From positions 62,001-126,000 of the forward strand of contig NZ_JAERRH010000014.1 in NCBI RefSeq assembly GCF_016741855.1: 64,000 nucleotides of DNA, in the 5' to 3' direction. Source of the stretch: Streptomyces musisoli (GTDB lineage: Bacteria; Actinomycetota; Actinomycetes; Streptomycetales; Streptomycetaceae). A program made the translations under genes and the position numbers. Positions 34,067-45,105 of the stretch are shown here, in pieces. How positions within the stretch are numbered: position 1 is the stretch's first letter; each line of letters begins with the position of its first letter. Under the pieces are notes generated by a model. The model did not search any database. It was not told the DNA's origin and saw nothing but the letters and a program-made list of their open reading frames with translations.

Positions 34067-36799
34067 TCATCGCAACCTGGTACGCAGGGCAGTGAGGAAG
34101 TAAGCGCAGAGGAGCCCCGCGAGCGACAACGCCAGTGCGCATGCCACCGGTTGAGCGAGCACCCGCGCGGCCGCGAGCAGAAATCGCTCCCCTCCGAAGG
34201 GCCACTGCAGCAGAAGCACCTCGTGCAGCCGCACGGGGAAGTCGGCCGCCATCCTCGTGGCCGGCCCCTGCAGCGCCTTGTGCACGACGGGCACGCCGAG
34301 GACGGGTACGGCGAGGACGGCGGCCAGTCCGGCCGTCGTGGACCGGAACACACCGGCCGCCAGTACACCGGCCCAGGCGCAGCCGACGACCAGCCCGAAC
34401 CAACTCGCGGTCAGCGAAAGCCAGTCCGCGGGAACTTCTGTCAGCTCCCGTCCGTAGACGACGTAGAGCACTTCGGCGTCGCAGCCCAGGGTGAGGAAGG
34501 CGAGCAGCGCCGCGGTGGCTCCGGAGACGAGGAGTTTCGCGGTGAGCAGCCCCAGCCGGCGGGGGACGGTGCCGCGGTCCGCCGCCAGGGCGGGGTGGCG
34601 GAACTCGTCCCCGAAGGCCAGAGCTCCGAGCAGCCCCGCCGCGAGCGCCGCGGGTGGCAGCGGCAGCTCCCGCGGCCATGCGGCGAACAGCCGGGCCTGC
34701 GGGGTGTGACCGATCCGCGCCAGGAGTACGGCGGTGAGCGCGGACACGACCAGTACGGCGCCGCAGGTGAGGAAGCCGGTGCCGATGCCGGCGGCACGCC
34801 GGATCTCGTAGCGGAGCGGACGCAGGGGGCTGCGGGCGGGGCGGACGGGGATGGGGGGCGGGAGAGAGGAGGAGGCGGCCTGGGCGCGGGCTCCGTCGGC
34901 AGGGGTGGCGCGGCCGGTCTGCGGTTGCCGGGCGCCGGGGTTCCTGGCCCCGGGCAGAAGGGTGCGGGCACCGGCGATGGTCGCTGCGGGTCCGCCCGTG
35001 CCACTGGTCTGCGTTTCGACGGCAGCGGCGACCCCGTTGAGACCGGCTTTCGGGACGGGCGTCGGGTCCGCGGACCGGCCGTCGGGTCTGCCCGGCGTCG
35101 CGCCGGCCGCGCTCTCCTCACCGGAGTCGGTGAGGCCGTTCGCCGTGCCGTCGGCCGAGGAGGCCGCGGCGGCCGCCGACGCGTCGTGAACCGGGGTGCC
35201 GGAGAAGGTCACCGGACGATCCGGCTCGGGTCCTTGCTCAAGGACCCGGCCGGGCGCTGGCCGCGCGTCGTCGGTGGCGCACACCCGCTCCGGCGCCGAA
35301 GGGCCGGGCGCCGACTGCCCTTCGGCGACCGGATGCAGGCCGCTCCGGGCCCGCTCCGCCTCCGTCGCCGACGGGTCGGCCGGGGTGTGCTCGCGCTGTC
35401 CCGGCGGCTGCCCGGCTGCCGTGGCGTTCTCGGACGGCAGCCCTGATCCCCGGTTGCCCGATCCCGGCACGGGCCGGCCGAAGACCGCCTCGGCCAGGGA
35501 GAGGTCGAGTTCCTCGGTGTCCGGCTCCGCGGTACGCCGCTCCCCCACCGGCTCCGCGGTACGCCGCTCCGCCACCGGGAAACCGGCGGTCGTGGCCTCC
35601 CGCGGTGCCGTGGGCCTTGCGGGCACAGATTCCGCCGGCGGTGCGTCGGCGACGCGGCCAGGGCCTTCGGGTGAGCCGACGAGTGCGCCCCGGCCGGCTT
35701 CCGATGTGGGTTCCGGCGCCGTGCCGTCGGGCACCCCGCCTCCGCTCCCCGCCCGCACATGGCCGGCCGAGGCGCGCTGCCGCTTCCGGTGCGGGACGTC
35801 GGAGGCCACCGGGTTCCGCTCCGCCTCCGTGCGCTGCGGCGTGGCCTGCCGGTCCGCCTGCGGCGCGTCCGGTACGGCCTGCCGGGACTCGGCGGACCAC
35901 GCCCCGCCGTCGGCTCCGGCCCCCGGCCCCATGTCGCCGACCTCGTCGGCCAGTTGATGGACCAGGATCCCGTTGCGGAACGCGATCTCACCGACGTCGG
36001 CCGTCGTGCTGCCGTACACCGAGAGGCGGTTGCCGCCCTCGCGTACGACTTCGACGGAGCGACGAGCAGTGCGGGCCTCCTTGGCGAGGAGGGCCGCGAG
36101 GCGTACGGCGTGGGGGCTGCGGACGGCCACGCGCGGACGCAGCCGGGTGCGGGCGAACGCCCTGGCCTCCTGGTCGGCGACGACTCTGCCGCCGTCGAGC
36201 GTGACGACCCGGTCGGTGGTGCGTGCGGCCTCCTTCGGGTCGGCCGTGGTGAACAGCACCGTGCCGCCCTGGGCGGCATGCGCCCGCAACATGCCGTGCA
36301 GCCACTGGGCCTCCCGGGCGGAAAGGCCGTCGGTGGGTTCGTCCAGGACGAGCGTGTGCGGGTCGGGCAGCAGGGCGCAGGCCAGGCCGAGTCGACGGTC
36401 CATGCCGCGCGACAGCGCGCCGAGGCGCTCCTCGCGGAAGCTGACGAGCCCGACCACTTCGAGGACTTCGTCGGCTCGCCGCGCGGGGACTCCCGACGCC
36501 GCACACAGCATGCGCAGATGGCCGCGGACCGAGCGGGCCGGATGGCCCGGTACGTCGCCGAGGAGCACCCCGACTTCGCGCGACGGATGAGCGATCCGGT
36601 GCAGTGGCCGGCCCCTGAAGTAGGTGCTGCCGCGCCCCTGTTGAAGCTCGAGCATCAGTCTGAGCGTCGTCGTCTTACCCGCGTCGGCGCCCCCGAGGAG
36701 CGCGGTGACGTGCCCGGCGCGCGCTTCGAAGGAGACGTCGTCGACGGCGGGCGGATGCGCCTTGCGGGGATTGCTGGTCAGTCCGAAGGCCTGGATCAC
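34067..36799 (-). CDS. ABC transporter, ATPase and membrane domains fused through a long disordered linker
   Basis: 910-residue single-chain half transporter. Residues 1-about 225 are an ABC ATPase with Walker A GGADAGKTTTLRL, degenerate signature LSRGMDRRLG, Walker B HTLVLDEPTDG and switch region LFTTADPKE. Residues about 300-660 are a low-complexity Pro/Glu/Gly/Ala-rich linker with no visible fold. The C-terminal 220 residues carry about six membrane helices (GTGFLTCGAVLVVSALTAVL onward). It resembles ABC-2 exporters for small molecules or antibiotics. The GTG at 36799 (VIQAFGLTSNPRK) was chosen because the ATPase fold begins there; the ribosome-binding site is weak. Substrate unknown. Confidence 0.85.
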   Translation of the reverse strand: MIQAFGLTSNPRKAHPPAVDDVSFEARAGHVTALLGGADAGKTTTLRLMLELQQGRGSTYFRGRPLHRIAHPSREVGVLLGDVPGHPARSVRGHLRMLCAASGVPARRADEVLEVVGLVSFREERLGALSRGMDRRLGLACALLPDPHTLVLDEPTDGLSAREAQWLHGMLRAHAAQGGTVLFTTADPKEAARTTDRVVTLDGGRVVADQEARAFARTRLRPRVAVRSPHAVRLAALLAKEARTARRSVEVVREGGNRLSVYGSTTADVGEIAFRNGILVHQLADEVGDMGPGAGADGGAWSAESRQAVPDAPQADRQATPQRTEAERNPVASDVPHRKRQRASAGHVRAGSGGGVPDGTAPEPTSEAGRGALVGSPEGPGRVADAPPAESVPARPTAPREATTAGFPVAERRTAEPVGERRTAEPDTEELDLSLAEAVFGRPVPGSGNRGSGLPSENATAAGQPPGQREHTPADPSATEAERARSGLHPVAEGQSAPGPSAPERVCATDDARPAPGRVLEQGPEPDRPVTFSGTPVHDASAAAAASSADGTANGLTDSGEESAAGATPGRPDGRSADPTPVPKAGLNGVAAAVETQTSGTGGPAATIAGARTLLPGARNPGARQPQTGRATPADGARAQAASSSLPPPIPVRPARSPLRPLRYEIRRAAGIGTGFLTCGAVLVVSALTAVLLARIGHTPQARLFAAWPRELPLPPAALAAGLLGALAFGDEFRHPALAADRGTVPRRLGLLTAKLLVSGATAALLAFLTLGCDAEVLYVVYGRELTEVPADWLSLTASWFGLVVGCAWAGVLAAGVFRSTTAGLAAVLAVPVLGVPVVHKALQGPATRMAADFPVRLHEVLLLQWPFGGERFLLAAARVLAQPVACALALSLAGLLCAYFLTALRTRLR

Positions 36800-36961
36800 C
36801 TGCAGCAAGATAGCGCGACATATCCGTTTTTTCCGGTATAAGGCGGCTTGCGGGACAATACCGTGCGGCCGGGCCCCGCTCTTGTCCGCCGTTCGATGGA
36901 ACCGGCGCTCAGCACCGGCCCCCGGCGAGCCCACTGCCGGGCGCGGCCGCCGTCCCTCGGC

Positions 36962-37720
36962 TCAGACCTCGGGCCGCAGCATCGGCGGGTTGAGCAGGGT
37001 GGCGCCTCCGGCCCGGAAGAGCTGGGCCGGCCGGCCTCCCTGGCGCGTGGTCGTCCCTCCTGTCGGGACGAGGAAGCCGGGGGTTCCGGTGACCTTGCGG
37101 TGGAAATTGCGCGGGTCGAGTGCCACTCCCCATACCGCCTCGTACACGCGGCGTAGTTCCCCGACGGTGAATTCGGGCGGGCAGAAGGCGGTGGCCAGTG
37201 ACGAGTACTCGATCTTGGAGCGGGCGCGTTCCACTCCGTCGGCGAGGATCTGGGCGTGGTCGAAGGCGAGCGGCGCCAGGGGCTCGCCTTCGCGGCCGTA
37301 ACCGCCCTGCTGGAGAAGTTCTTCGACCGGCGCCCAGCGCGCGTCGCCGGCGTCGCCGCCGGCCCGCGGTGCGGGCAGGTCGGGCGCGAGCGCGAGGTGC
37401 GCGACGCTGACCACGCGCATGCGGGGGTCCCGCTTGGGGTCGCCATAGGTGGCGAGCTGCTCCAAGTGGGCTCCGTTGTCCTGGGCCGGAGCCGAGGGAT
37501 CGTGGGCGCACAGCCCTGTCTCCTCGGCCAGCTCGCGCGCCGCGGCCTGGGACAGGTCCTCGTCGTCCCGTACGAAGCCCCCGGGCAACGCCCAGCGCCC
37601 CTGGAAGGGGGGTTCGCCCCTGCGTACCGCGAGCGCGCACAGGGAGTGGCGGCGCACGGTCAGTACGACCAGGTCCACAGTGACGGCGAAGGGCGGAAAC
37701 GCTGACGGGTCGTAGGGCAT
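36962..37720 (-). CDS. NrtR-like Nudix protein with C-terminal winged helix
   Basis: 252-residue protein: Nudix domain (about 10-150) with a complete Nudix box GGFVRDDEDLSQAAARELAE then ETGL, and a C-terminal winged-helix-like part (KIEYSSLATAFCPPEFTVGE, VYEAVWGVALDPRNFHRKVT). This is the layout of NrtR regulators, which bind ADP-ribose derivatives and control NAD metabolism genes, though an intact Nudix box allows catalysis. The ATG at 37720 (MPYDPSAF) was chosen because a dyad sits just upstream; an in-frame ATG at 37852 would add 44 unconserved-looking residues. Target genes are not obvious here. Confidence 0.82.
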   Translation of the reverse strand: MPYDPSAFPPFAVTVDLVVLTVRRHSLCALAVRRGEPPFQGRWALPGGFVRDDEDLSQAAARELAEETGLCAHDPSAPAQDNGAHLEQLATYGDPKRDPRMRVVSVAHLALAPDLPAPRAGGDAGDARWAPVEELLQQGGYGREGEPLAPLAFDHAQILADGVERARSKIEYSSLATAFCPPEFTVGELRRVYEAVWGVALDPRNFHRKVTGTPGFLVPTGGTTTRQGGRPAQLFRAGGATLLNPPMLRPEV

Positions 37721-37728
37721 GCGGCGAT

Positions 37729-37750
37729 CATAGTCGTCTGCCTGACGATA
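37729..37750. promoter_or_regulatory. Candidate NrtR-type operator
   Basis: Minus-strand TTTATCGTCAGGCAGACGAC contains the dyad TCGTC-N5-GACGA with A/T-rich flanks, 9-30 bp upstream of the chosen Nudix gene start. NrtR sites are short AT-flanked dyads like this, so autoregulation is plausible. No binding evidence. Confidence 0.45.
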
Positions 37751-37870
37751 AACACTCCCCTGCTCGGTCGCATCGGCCGGTTCCGCTTCGTTGCGGCCAT
37801 GGGAGGCGGTCCGGCTCGTGTCGGTCGACCCGGTGGCGTCCTCCGTGGTCATCCTTCGCGTCCGGGAACG

Positions 37871-40066
37871 TCACGTGCCCAGTTGCAGGCCGTCCGCCGC
37901 CTCCTCCACCATCGCGAGCCCCAGCCTGCTGACGCGCACGGCGAAGGGGGCGCCCGCGACACGCAGTCCGCTGAGGCCGAGTTCGCCGAGCGGGGCGCTC
38001 CGCACGGGCCGCAAGGTGACCGTGCGGGCCGGGGCGTCGGGACGGATGCCGGTGAGGGCGGTGAGCAGCAGGATCACGCAGGCCGCTGCGGTGGCCGCCG
38101 GGCGGCAGGCCGCGGGGTGCGGAAGGGGTGCGGAACCGGCTGAGCGCTGTTCGCCCGCGAACATCTCCGGCAGTCGGTGCCCGAAGTGTTCCGCCGCTTC
38201 CAGCAGGCCCTTCAGCAGGCCGACGGCTTCCTTCTCGTAGCCGGCTGCCACCAGTCCGGCGACCGCGAGTGCGGTCTCCTGGACCCGCACCGCCCCTGTC
38301 CGGTGACCGAACGGGTTGTGTCCCGCCTCCTTGGTGCCGAGGCTCCGCAGTCCCCAGCCCGCGTCCATGGCGGGTGTGCCGAGCAGCCGGGCGAGGTGTT
38401 CGGTCCGCACCTTGTCGAGCAGGCCCGGAGCGAGCCGGCCGGCACCGAGCAGACCGGTGTCGAGGAGGTGGACGGCGCTGGCGCTCAGGTGGGGCACGGG
38501 CCGGCCGTCCGGTGCCAGGGCCGCTGCCGGGCGTCCGCCGCGGTCCTCGAGCCAGAAGCCGGACCGAAAGGCCGCCCTGAGGGTCTCGGCCCATCGGCGC
38601 AACTCCGTGGCGCCCGGTCTGTCACAGGCTTCGAGGAGGTCGGCGCCGAGCAGGGCGGCGCGATGTGCGTGGGCCTGGGTCTCGCAGCGGACCGGGCCCG
38701 CGGGGTGCGGGTCGGAGAGGTAGGTGCCGTCGCCGACGGTGGTCCGCAGCCAGGTCAGGCAGCGCTCGGCCGCGGGCAGCAGTTCCTCCGTCTCCTGGTC
38801 GGGCAGCCCCCAGCGGCGGGCTTCGGCGAGCAGGACGGGGAAGAGCAGTGTGGCCTCCGTTGCCGTGCAGCTCGGCGGGAGGTGCGGGCCGGCGTCGCGT
38901 CGTGGGCCGGGGATCAGTCCGGCCCGGGTGCCAGGTCCCGGGAGCTGGGTGCGGGCCAGGACGCGCAGGGTGCCCGCGGCGAGGCGGGTGCCCAGGGGCA
39001 GCGTCATACGGGCGGCGGCGAGGGCTTCGGCCGGAGCCATGCCGCAGCGCCAGGGGGCGCCCGCCGCGAGGTAGGTGTCGGCTGGGTGTGCGGGGTCCCG
39101 CAGGAGCAGTGCCCGGAGGTCGGCGACGGCCGAGTCCAGCAGCGGGGCCAGCCGGGTGTCGTCGCCCTCCGCCCGCGCGGGGGCGAGCGGGTTGGTGACG
39201 GCATGTCCCGCGGCACGTAGCGGGCCCGCGCCTTCGAGCCGCACTCTGAGTTCCACGACTGCCGCCTCGCCAGGTGGCAGTTCCAGTTCCCAGCGCAGCA
39301 GGCCGGCGGAAGCCAGGGCGTCTGAGGGCGGCGGATCGGCGGTGACGCAGGCCGCGGCGTCGGTCGTGGCCCAGCGCAGACCCGCGTCGTGGACGCTGGC
39401 CGGGAGTTCGGACCCCGCCGCACCGGCGGCGATGGCGCCGAGTTCCGCCAGGTCGGTGCCGAGGGCGACCTCGACGGGCAGGCGCAGTGCGCGCATGGCC
39501 GCATTGCGGAGTGTGATCCGTTCGGTTCCGTCGGCGTGGCGTGTGCGTTCGACCACGACGTCGGGGTCGGGGCCGGCTGCCGGGGAGGCGCGCAGCGTGC
39601 CCACGAAGCGGGCGCTGTCGGCTCCGGTCATCCTCGCCAGCACCGGCAGCGGTTCACGCCCCGCCACCCGGACCTGGCATCGGGAGAGCAGCCGCCTACC
39701 GCCTCGGTAGAACCCGTCCAGGCCCAGGCCCGCCAGCTGTCCCCGCTCGCCGGAGATGGCGAGGCCGGGAAGTGCCACGCAGATCAGCGCCGAGTGCGTG
39801 GTCGGCACGCCTCCGGGCGCCGGGCGGGTGGCCGGGGGTGTCCGTGGCGGCGGGGCCGCTGCGGGCCGGTTCGGCCGGGCGGGGAGGGGGAAAGGGTGGC
39901 CGTCGTGGCCGGCCGGGGGCTGAGAACGTGCTCCCACGGACGGCGGAAGTGGAGGGCTGGGGGTCTTGGGCGTGCGGGGGCGGGGGCCGTCCGTCATGAA
40001 CGGCCCGTGCCGGCCCCGGGGCGGACGGTCGCCGGCGGTGGAGGGTGGAGTCGGCTGCTGGTGCAT
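37871..40066 (-). CDS. Glycogen-debranching-enzyme N-terminal domain protein
   Basis: 731-residue protein. The first 90 residues are Pro-rich and disordered. A GDE N-terminal beta domain follows (SALICVALPGLAISGERGQL, GLGLDGFYRGGRRLLSRCQV, VVVERTRHADGTERITLRN), then an (alpha/alpha)6-like C-terminal half (GLIPGPRRDAGPHL, TEATLLFPVLLAEARRWGLP, LRSLGTKEAGHNPFGHRTGA). Proteins of this type are annotated as amylo-alpha-1,6-glucosidase-like; catalytic acids could not be assigned with certainty, so activity on glycogen is inference. The ATG at 40066 follows a weak purine-rich GAAGAAG stretch. Confidence 0.78.
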   Translation of the reverse strand: MHQQPTPPSTAGDRPPRGRHGPFMTDGPRPRTPKTPSPPLPPSVGARSQPPAGHDGHPFPLPARPNRPAAAPPPRTPPATRPAPGGVPTTHSALICVALPGLAISGERGQLAGLGLDGFYRGGRRLLSRCQVRVAGREPLPVLARMTGADSARFVGTLRASPAAGPDPDVVVERTRHADGTERITLRNAAMRALRLPVEVALGTDLAELGAIAAGAAGSELPASVHDAGLRWATTDAAACVTADPPPSDALASAGLLRWELELPPGEAAVVELRVRLEGAGPLRAAGHAVTNPLAPARAEGDDTRLAPLLDSAVADLRALLLRDPAHPADTYLAAGAPWRCGMAPAEALAAARMTLPLGTRLAAGTLRVLARTQLPGPGTRAGLIPGPRRDAGPHLPPSCTATEATLLFPVLLAEARRWGLPDQETEELLPAAERCLTWLRTTVGDGTYLSDPHPAGPVRCETQAHAHRAALLGADLLEACDRPGATELRRWAETLRAAFRSGFWLEDRGGRPAAALAPDGRPVPHLSASAVHLLDTGLLGAGRLAPGLLDKVRTEHLARLLGTPAMDAGWGLRSLGTKEAGHNPFGHRTGAVRVQETALAVAGLVAAGYEKEAVGLLKGLLEAAEHFGHRLPEMFAGEQRSAGSAPLPHPAACRPAATAAACVILLLTALTGIRPDAPARTVTLRPVRSAPLGELGLSGLRVAGAPFAVRVSRLGLAMVEEAADGLQLGT

Positions 40067-40315
40067 GGCGTGGCTTCTTCTGTGCTCGGTGCGCCTCGTA
40101 CGTGCTGCGCGGCCGGTGGGTCGCCCCTGCCCCATGGAGTAGGGGAAGTACGGCGGCTGAGCCCGTCCAGGCGTTCCGCCACTCAGGTGAACGGAACGGA
40201 ACTCGCCCGGGTCACGGCTCGTGAGGGGGAAGCCGACCGAACGGTGGCGTGACCGGCCGACGGGAGTGTCCGCCGGCGCACTCCCCACCAGGTCGGTCTT
40301 GGCACCGCACCGGAA

Positions 40316-40466
40316 GTTCACTCCGGTGGCGCGCGGGGCCTCCCCCAGGCGACCCCGGTACGCACCGGGAACTCGCCCGGGTGCCGTGCGGAGGCTCGCC
40401 AGCCCCCATTGAGCACGACACCGCATTGGGAGTTCGCTCCGGTGGCGCGCGGGGCCTCCTACGGTC
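40316..40466. repeat. Two diverged copies of a roughly 28-bp element
   Basis: GTTCACTCCGGTGGCGCGCG plus GGGCCTCC occurs at about 40316 and again at about 40434 with one or two changes, each next to a GCACCGCA/ACACCGCA segment. They lie about 118 bp apart in a gene-free stretch. I recall similar GTTCACTCCGGT-type elements in other streptomycetes but cannot verify it. Confidence 0.6.
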
Positions 40467-40473
40467 TCCTTGG

Positions 40474-40760
40474 GCGCCCCTCCGGCGTTCGGGCGAAGGC
40501 CGTCTCCGTGGACGGCCCTCCGACCAGCCCGGCGAAGGCCATCTCCATGGGCGGCCCTCCGACCAGCCCGGCGAAGGCCATCTTCATGAGCGGCCCTCCC
40601 ACCATTCCGGCCAAGGCCATCTCCATGGACGGTCCTCCGACCATTCCGGTCGAAGCGTCTCGGTGGACGGCCCTCCGACCAGCCCGGCGAAGGCCCTCTC
40701 CATGGGTGGCTCTCCGCCCACTCCGGCCACTCCGGCGAAGGCCGTCTCCGCGTGCGCGCC
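40474..40760. repeat. 39-bp tandem repeat array
   Basis: A unit of the form GGCCCTCCGACCAGCCCGGC followed by GAAGGCCATCTCCATGGGC recurs with starts at about 40474, 40514, 40553, 40592, 40631 and 40669, a regular 39-bp period (one 38-bp step), and decays toward 40760. Because 39 is a multiple of three, all frames stay open and create repeat-rich false ORFs on both strands. It occupies the 746-bp gap 40067-40812, in which I see no convincing gene. Confidence 0.88.
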
Positions 40761-40812
40761 TTCGGCCATTCCGGCGAGGGCCGCGGCCGCCCGGACTCGG
40801 GTCGGCCCATGC

Positions 40813-42381
40813 TCATCCGTCCCCCTCGGCCGGCGGGCGGCCGCTGTCCGACGGGACGCCGCTGGTCGTGGCGTCGTCCAAGGCCGTCGCACGCGTACGC
40901 GTGGTGCGCGGGCCGTGGGTGCCGGGCCGCGTGGCCTCGGCGGCGGACGAGCGGGGACGGGAGTCGGCCGGCCTGCGTCGGCCGGCCTTCGCCCGGGCCG
41001 GGTGACGGCCGTCGTCGCCGTCCGCGCCGCGCGCCCGGCGACGACGCTGCACGCCGGTGCGGGAGCCGGGCCTCCGGTCGTCCGTCGAGCTTCCGGGCGC
41101 CGGGGTGTGAGACTGCGGGGACTCGGCGAGAGCGGGCCGCTGCGCCTGCTGCGTGTGTTCCGGCGCCTGGCGCGTGGGTTCGGTGCTCTGTCCGGGCGTG
41201 TGTCGCGTGCTGTCGGCGCGCAGGCAGCGACGGACCGCTTCGGGATCCAGGCCCTCGTTGCATGCCTGGTGCAGCAGCCGGGCGAAGAGGTAGTCGGGGT
41301 CCGCGCCCAGGGCCATGGCCAATGCCTCTCGCGCCTCCAGTTCGTCACCCGTGGACCAGGCGACCCAGCCCGCGAGGGTCAGCGGTGCGGCGGCGTGCTC
41401 GCTGTAGGGCCCGACGCAGCGGCGGGCCAGGGCACGCCAGAGCCGGAGCGCAGGACCTGCCTCGTCCCCCTCCATCCAGGCGGCGGCCCTGTCGCGGGTC
41501 GTGCGGTCCTGAAGCCCGAGGATCATGGTCGCCGCCTCGTCGTCTCCGAGGAGCCCGTCGTCGCGTACGTCCGCCGGATGCGCGCCGGAGACCGGTGCCG
41601 CCGCGGCGAAGCGGCGGATGGCCCGCTCGGCGCAAGCGAGGGTTTCCTCCGCCACCTCCTTACGGGCCGTCTCGTCCAGGATGCGGGGCACCAGGCTCAT
41701 ACCGGCCGCGTCCAGGGCGATCTCCTGCCCCAGAGCCGCGGTGGTCTCCCAGGGTTGCAGCCTCGCGCGCAGTTCCCTCAGGGTGCCGCGCACCTGGATG
41801 CCGGCGTAGGTGGCGGCCGCGGCGAGCACGGAAGTGCCGGGCAGGCCCATCGGGGAGCCGTCGTCGGGACAGCAGTCCTTCGCCGGGCAGCAGTAAGACC
41901 AGAAGCGGCCGTCCGAGATGCACAGGGCCTCGATCACCGGCACGTCGAGGCTGCCGCACTCGGTGCGCATCAGCTGGGCCAGCCCCTCCAGCCGTCGTTT
42001 GACGTCGCGACCGGACTCTCCAGGGCCCGGTTCCTGGCAGACGTAGGCCACCATCCGCTCGGGCCGGGTGCCGCGCCGCTCGCTGCCGGTCACCAGCCCG
42101 CGGGCCAGTTGCCGGGCGGCCGCCTCCCAGTCCTCCTCGCTCGCGGGGATGCCGAGCCGGGCCCGGCCGCCGAACCTGCCTCGGCCGCCGCGGTCGTGCA
42201 GGGCGACGAGCACCATGCTGTCCTCCGGGCGATAGCCGAGCAGGTAGGGCAGGGCGTCGGCGAGTTCGGCCGGAGTGCGCAGGGTGACCTGTGCGGTGTG
42301 CTCGGCCGGCCCGGCCGGCGGCTCCTGCCCCGGGATGTCGTTGTTTCCGAAGGGTCCGATGGCTTCGCTGTGATTCGTCAT
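40813..42381 (-). CDS. DUF4192 domain-containing protein
   Basis: 522-residue actinobacterial protein of unknown function. The DUF4192 domain spans about 30-375, beginning QVTLRTPAELADALPYLLGY then RPEDSMVLVAL. It includes FWSYCCPAKDCCPDDGSPMG with clustered cysteines and the C-terminal GWVAWSTGDELEAREALAMA helices. The last 140 residues are Arg/Pro/Thr-rich and look disordered. Start ATG 42381 is chosen because the upstream open frame runs into the divergent recQ promoter. It is divergent from the helicase gene with 141 bp between starts. Confidence 0.85.
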   Translation of the reverse strand: MTNHSEAIGPFGNNDIPGQEPPAGPAEHTAQVTLRTPAELADALPYLLGYRPEDSMVLVALHDRGGRGRFGGRARLGIPASEEDWEAAARQLARGLVTGSERRGTRPERMVAYVCQEPGPGESGRDVKRRLEGLAQLMRTECGSLDVPVIEALCISDGRFWSYCCPAKDCCPDDGSPMGLPGTSVLAAAATYAGIQVRGTLRELRARLQPWETTAALGQEIALDAAGMSLVPRILDETARKEVAEETLACAERAIRRFAAAAPVSGAHPADVRDDGLLGDDEAATMILGLQDRTTRDRAAAWMEGDEAGPALRLWRALARRCVGPYSEHAAAPLTLAGWVAWSTGDELEAREALAMALGADPDYLFARLLHQACNEGLDPEAVRRCLRADSTRHTPGQSTEPTRQAPEHTQQAQRPALAESPQSHTPAPGSSTDDRRPGSRTGVQRRRRARGADGDDGRHPARAKAGRRRPADSRPRSSAAEATRPGTHGPRTTRTRATALDDATTSGVPSDSGRPPAEGDG

Positions 42382-42522
42382 GCGCCGACGATCCCGCGGA
42401 TCTTGTGAGTCCGCTTGAACCTGTGGATAAGTCGGATCAGGGACACGACAAAGCCCCCGCCGTCGTCCACAGAACCGGCCCGGGCCCGCCCGTTGTCGGT
42501 CCCGTCCTGTTGTATGGAACGC

Positions 42523-44669
<2,147 letters not shown>

Positions 44670-44688
<19 letters not shown>

Positions 44689-44850
44689 GGGGTGCGTCGC
44701 CGCCGGCTCCTCGCCGTCCCGGACGAGCCGGGGGTGCCGCTGGTTGCTCGCCATGCAGGACGAGCCGGGGGCGCCGCTGGTCCCTCGTCGTACAGGACAA
44801 GCGGTGCGTTGCTGCTGGTCCTTGCCCTGCGGGAGCGCTCACACAGCGGC
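44670..44850. repeat. Decayed tandem copies of the recQ-like 3' end
   Basis: The last codons of the helicase gene (GGCGTGCTGCCGCTGGTTCT then CGCCGTGCAGG) recur in degraded form after its stop: near 44700 (GCCGGCTCCTCGCCGTCCCG), 44736 (GTGCCGCTGGTTGCTCGCCA then TGCAGGACGAGCCGGGGG), 44772 (GCGCCGCTGGTCCCTCGTCG) and 44808 (TTGCTGCTGGTCCTTGCCCT), a period near 36 bp. The rest of the 417-bp gap to 45105 has no gene that I can see; it turns AT-rich near 44900-44990, as expected of a promoter. Confidence 0.7.
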
Positions 44851-45105
44851 TCGGGACGGCTCGTCGGAGCGTGGCGGGGCTCCTCAGGCGTCATCCGCCA
44901 AACCTTTGGGTAGGGATATAAGCCACGCACCGCCAGATAACAGTCGGCGGCCCCAATTGCTCGTTGCCGCATCCAAGTTCGACGGGAAGAATTGAGGTCC
45001 GCTACCCGCACGACTCGTCCGTGACCCGGTTGGGTTCCGTTGCGGTGCGCGCTCCCCCGAATCCGACCTCGCCCGCAGTATGGGCGCGTAGCCGAAGGGA
45101 GGAAC

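Noticed and set aside
40067..41263. N-terminal extension of the debranching-like protein through the repeat array
   Set aside because: Frame is open only because of the 39-bp repeats; composition and lack of conserved motifs argue for the start at 40066.
40584..41348. 254-codon minus frame with repeated GGPPMEMAFAG-like units
   Set aside because: Combines the repeat array with an out-of-frame reading of the DUF4192 gene tail; no start signal.
40249..42408. Large + strand frame across the 39-bp repeats and the DUF4192 gene
   Set aside because: Created by repeats whose period is a multiple of three and by antisense reading of the DUF4192 gene.
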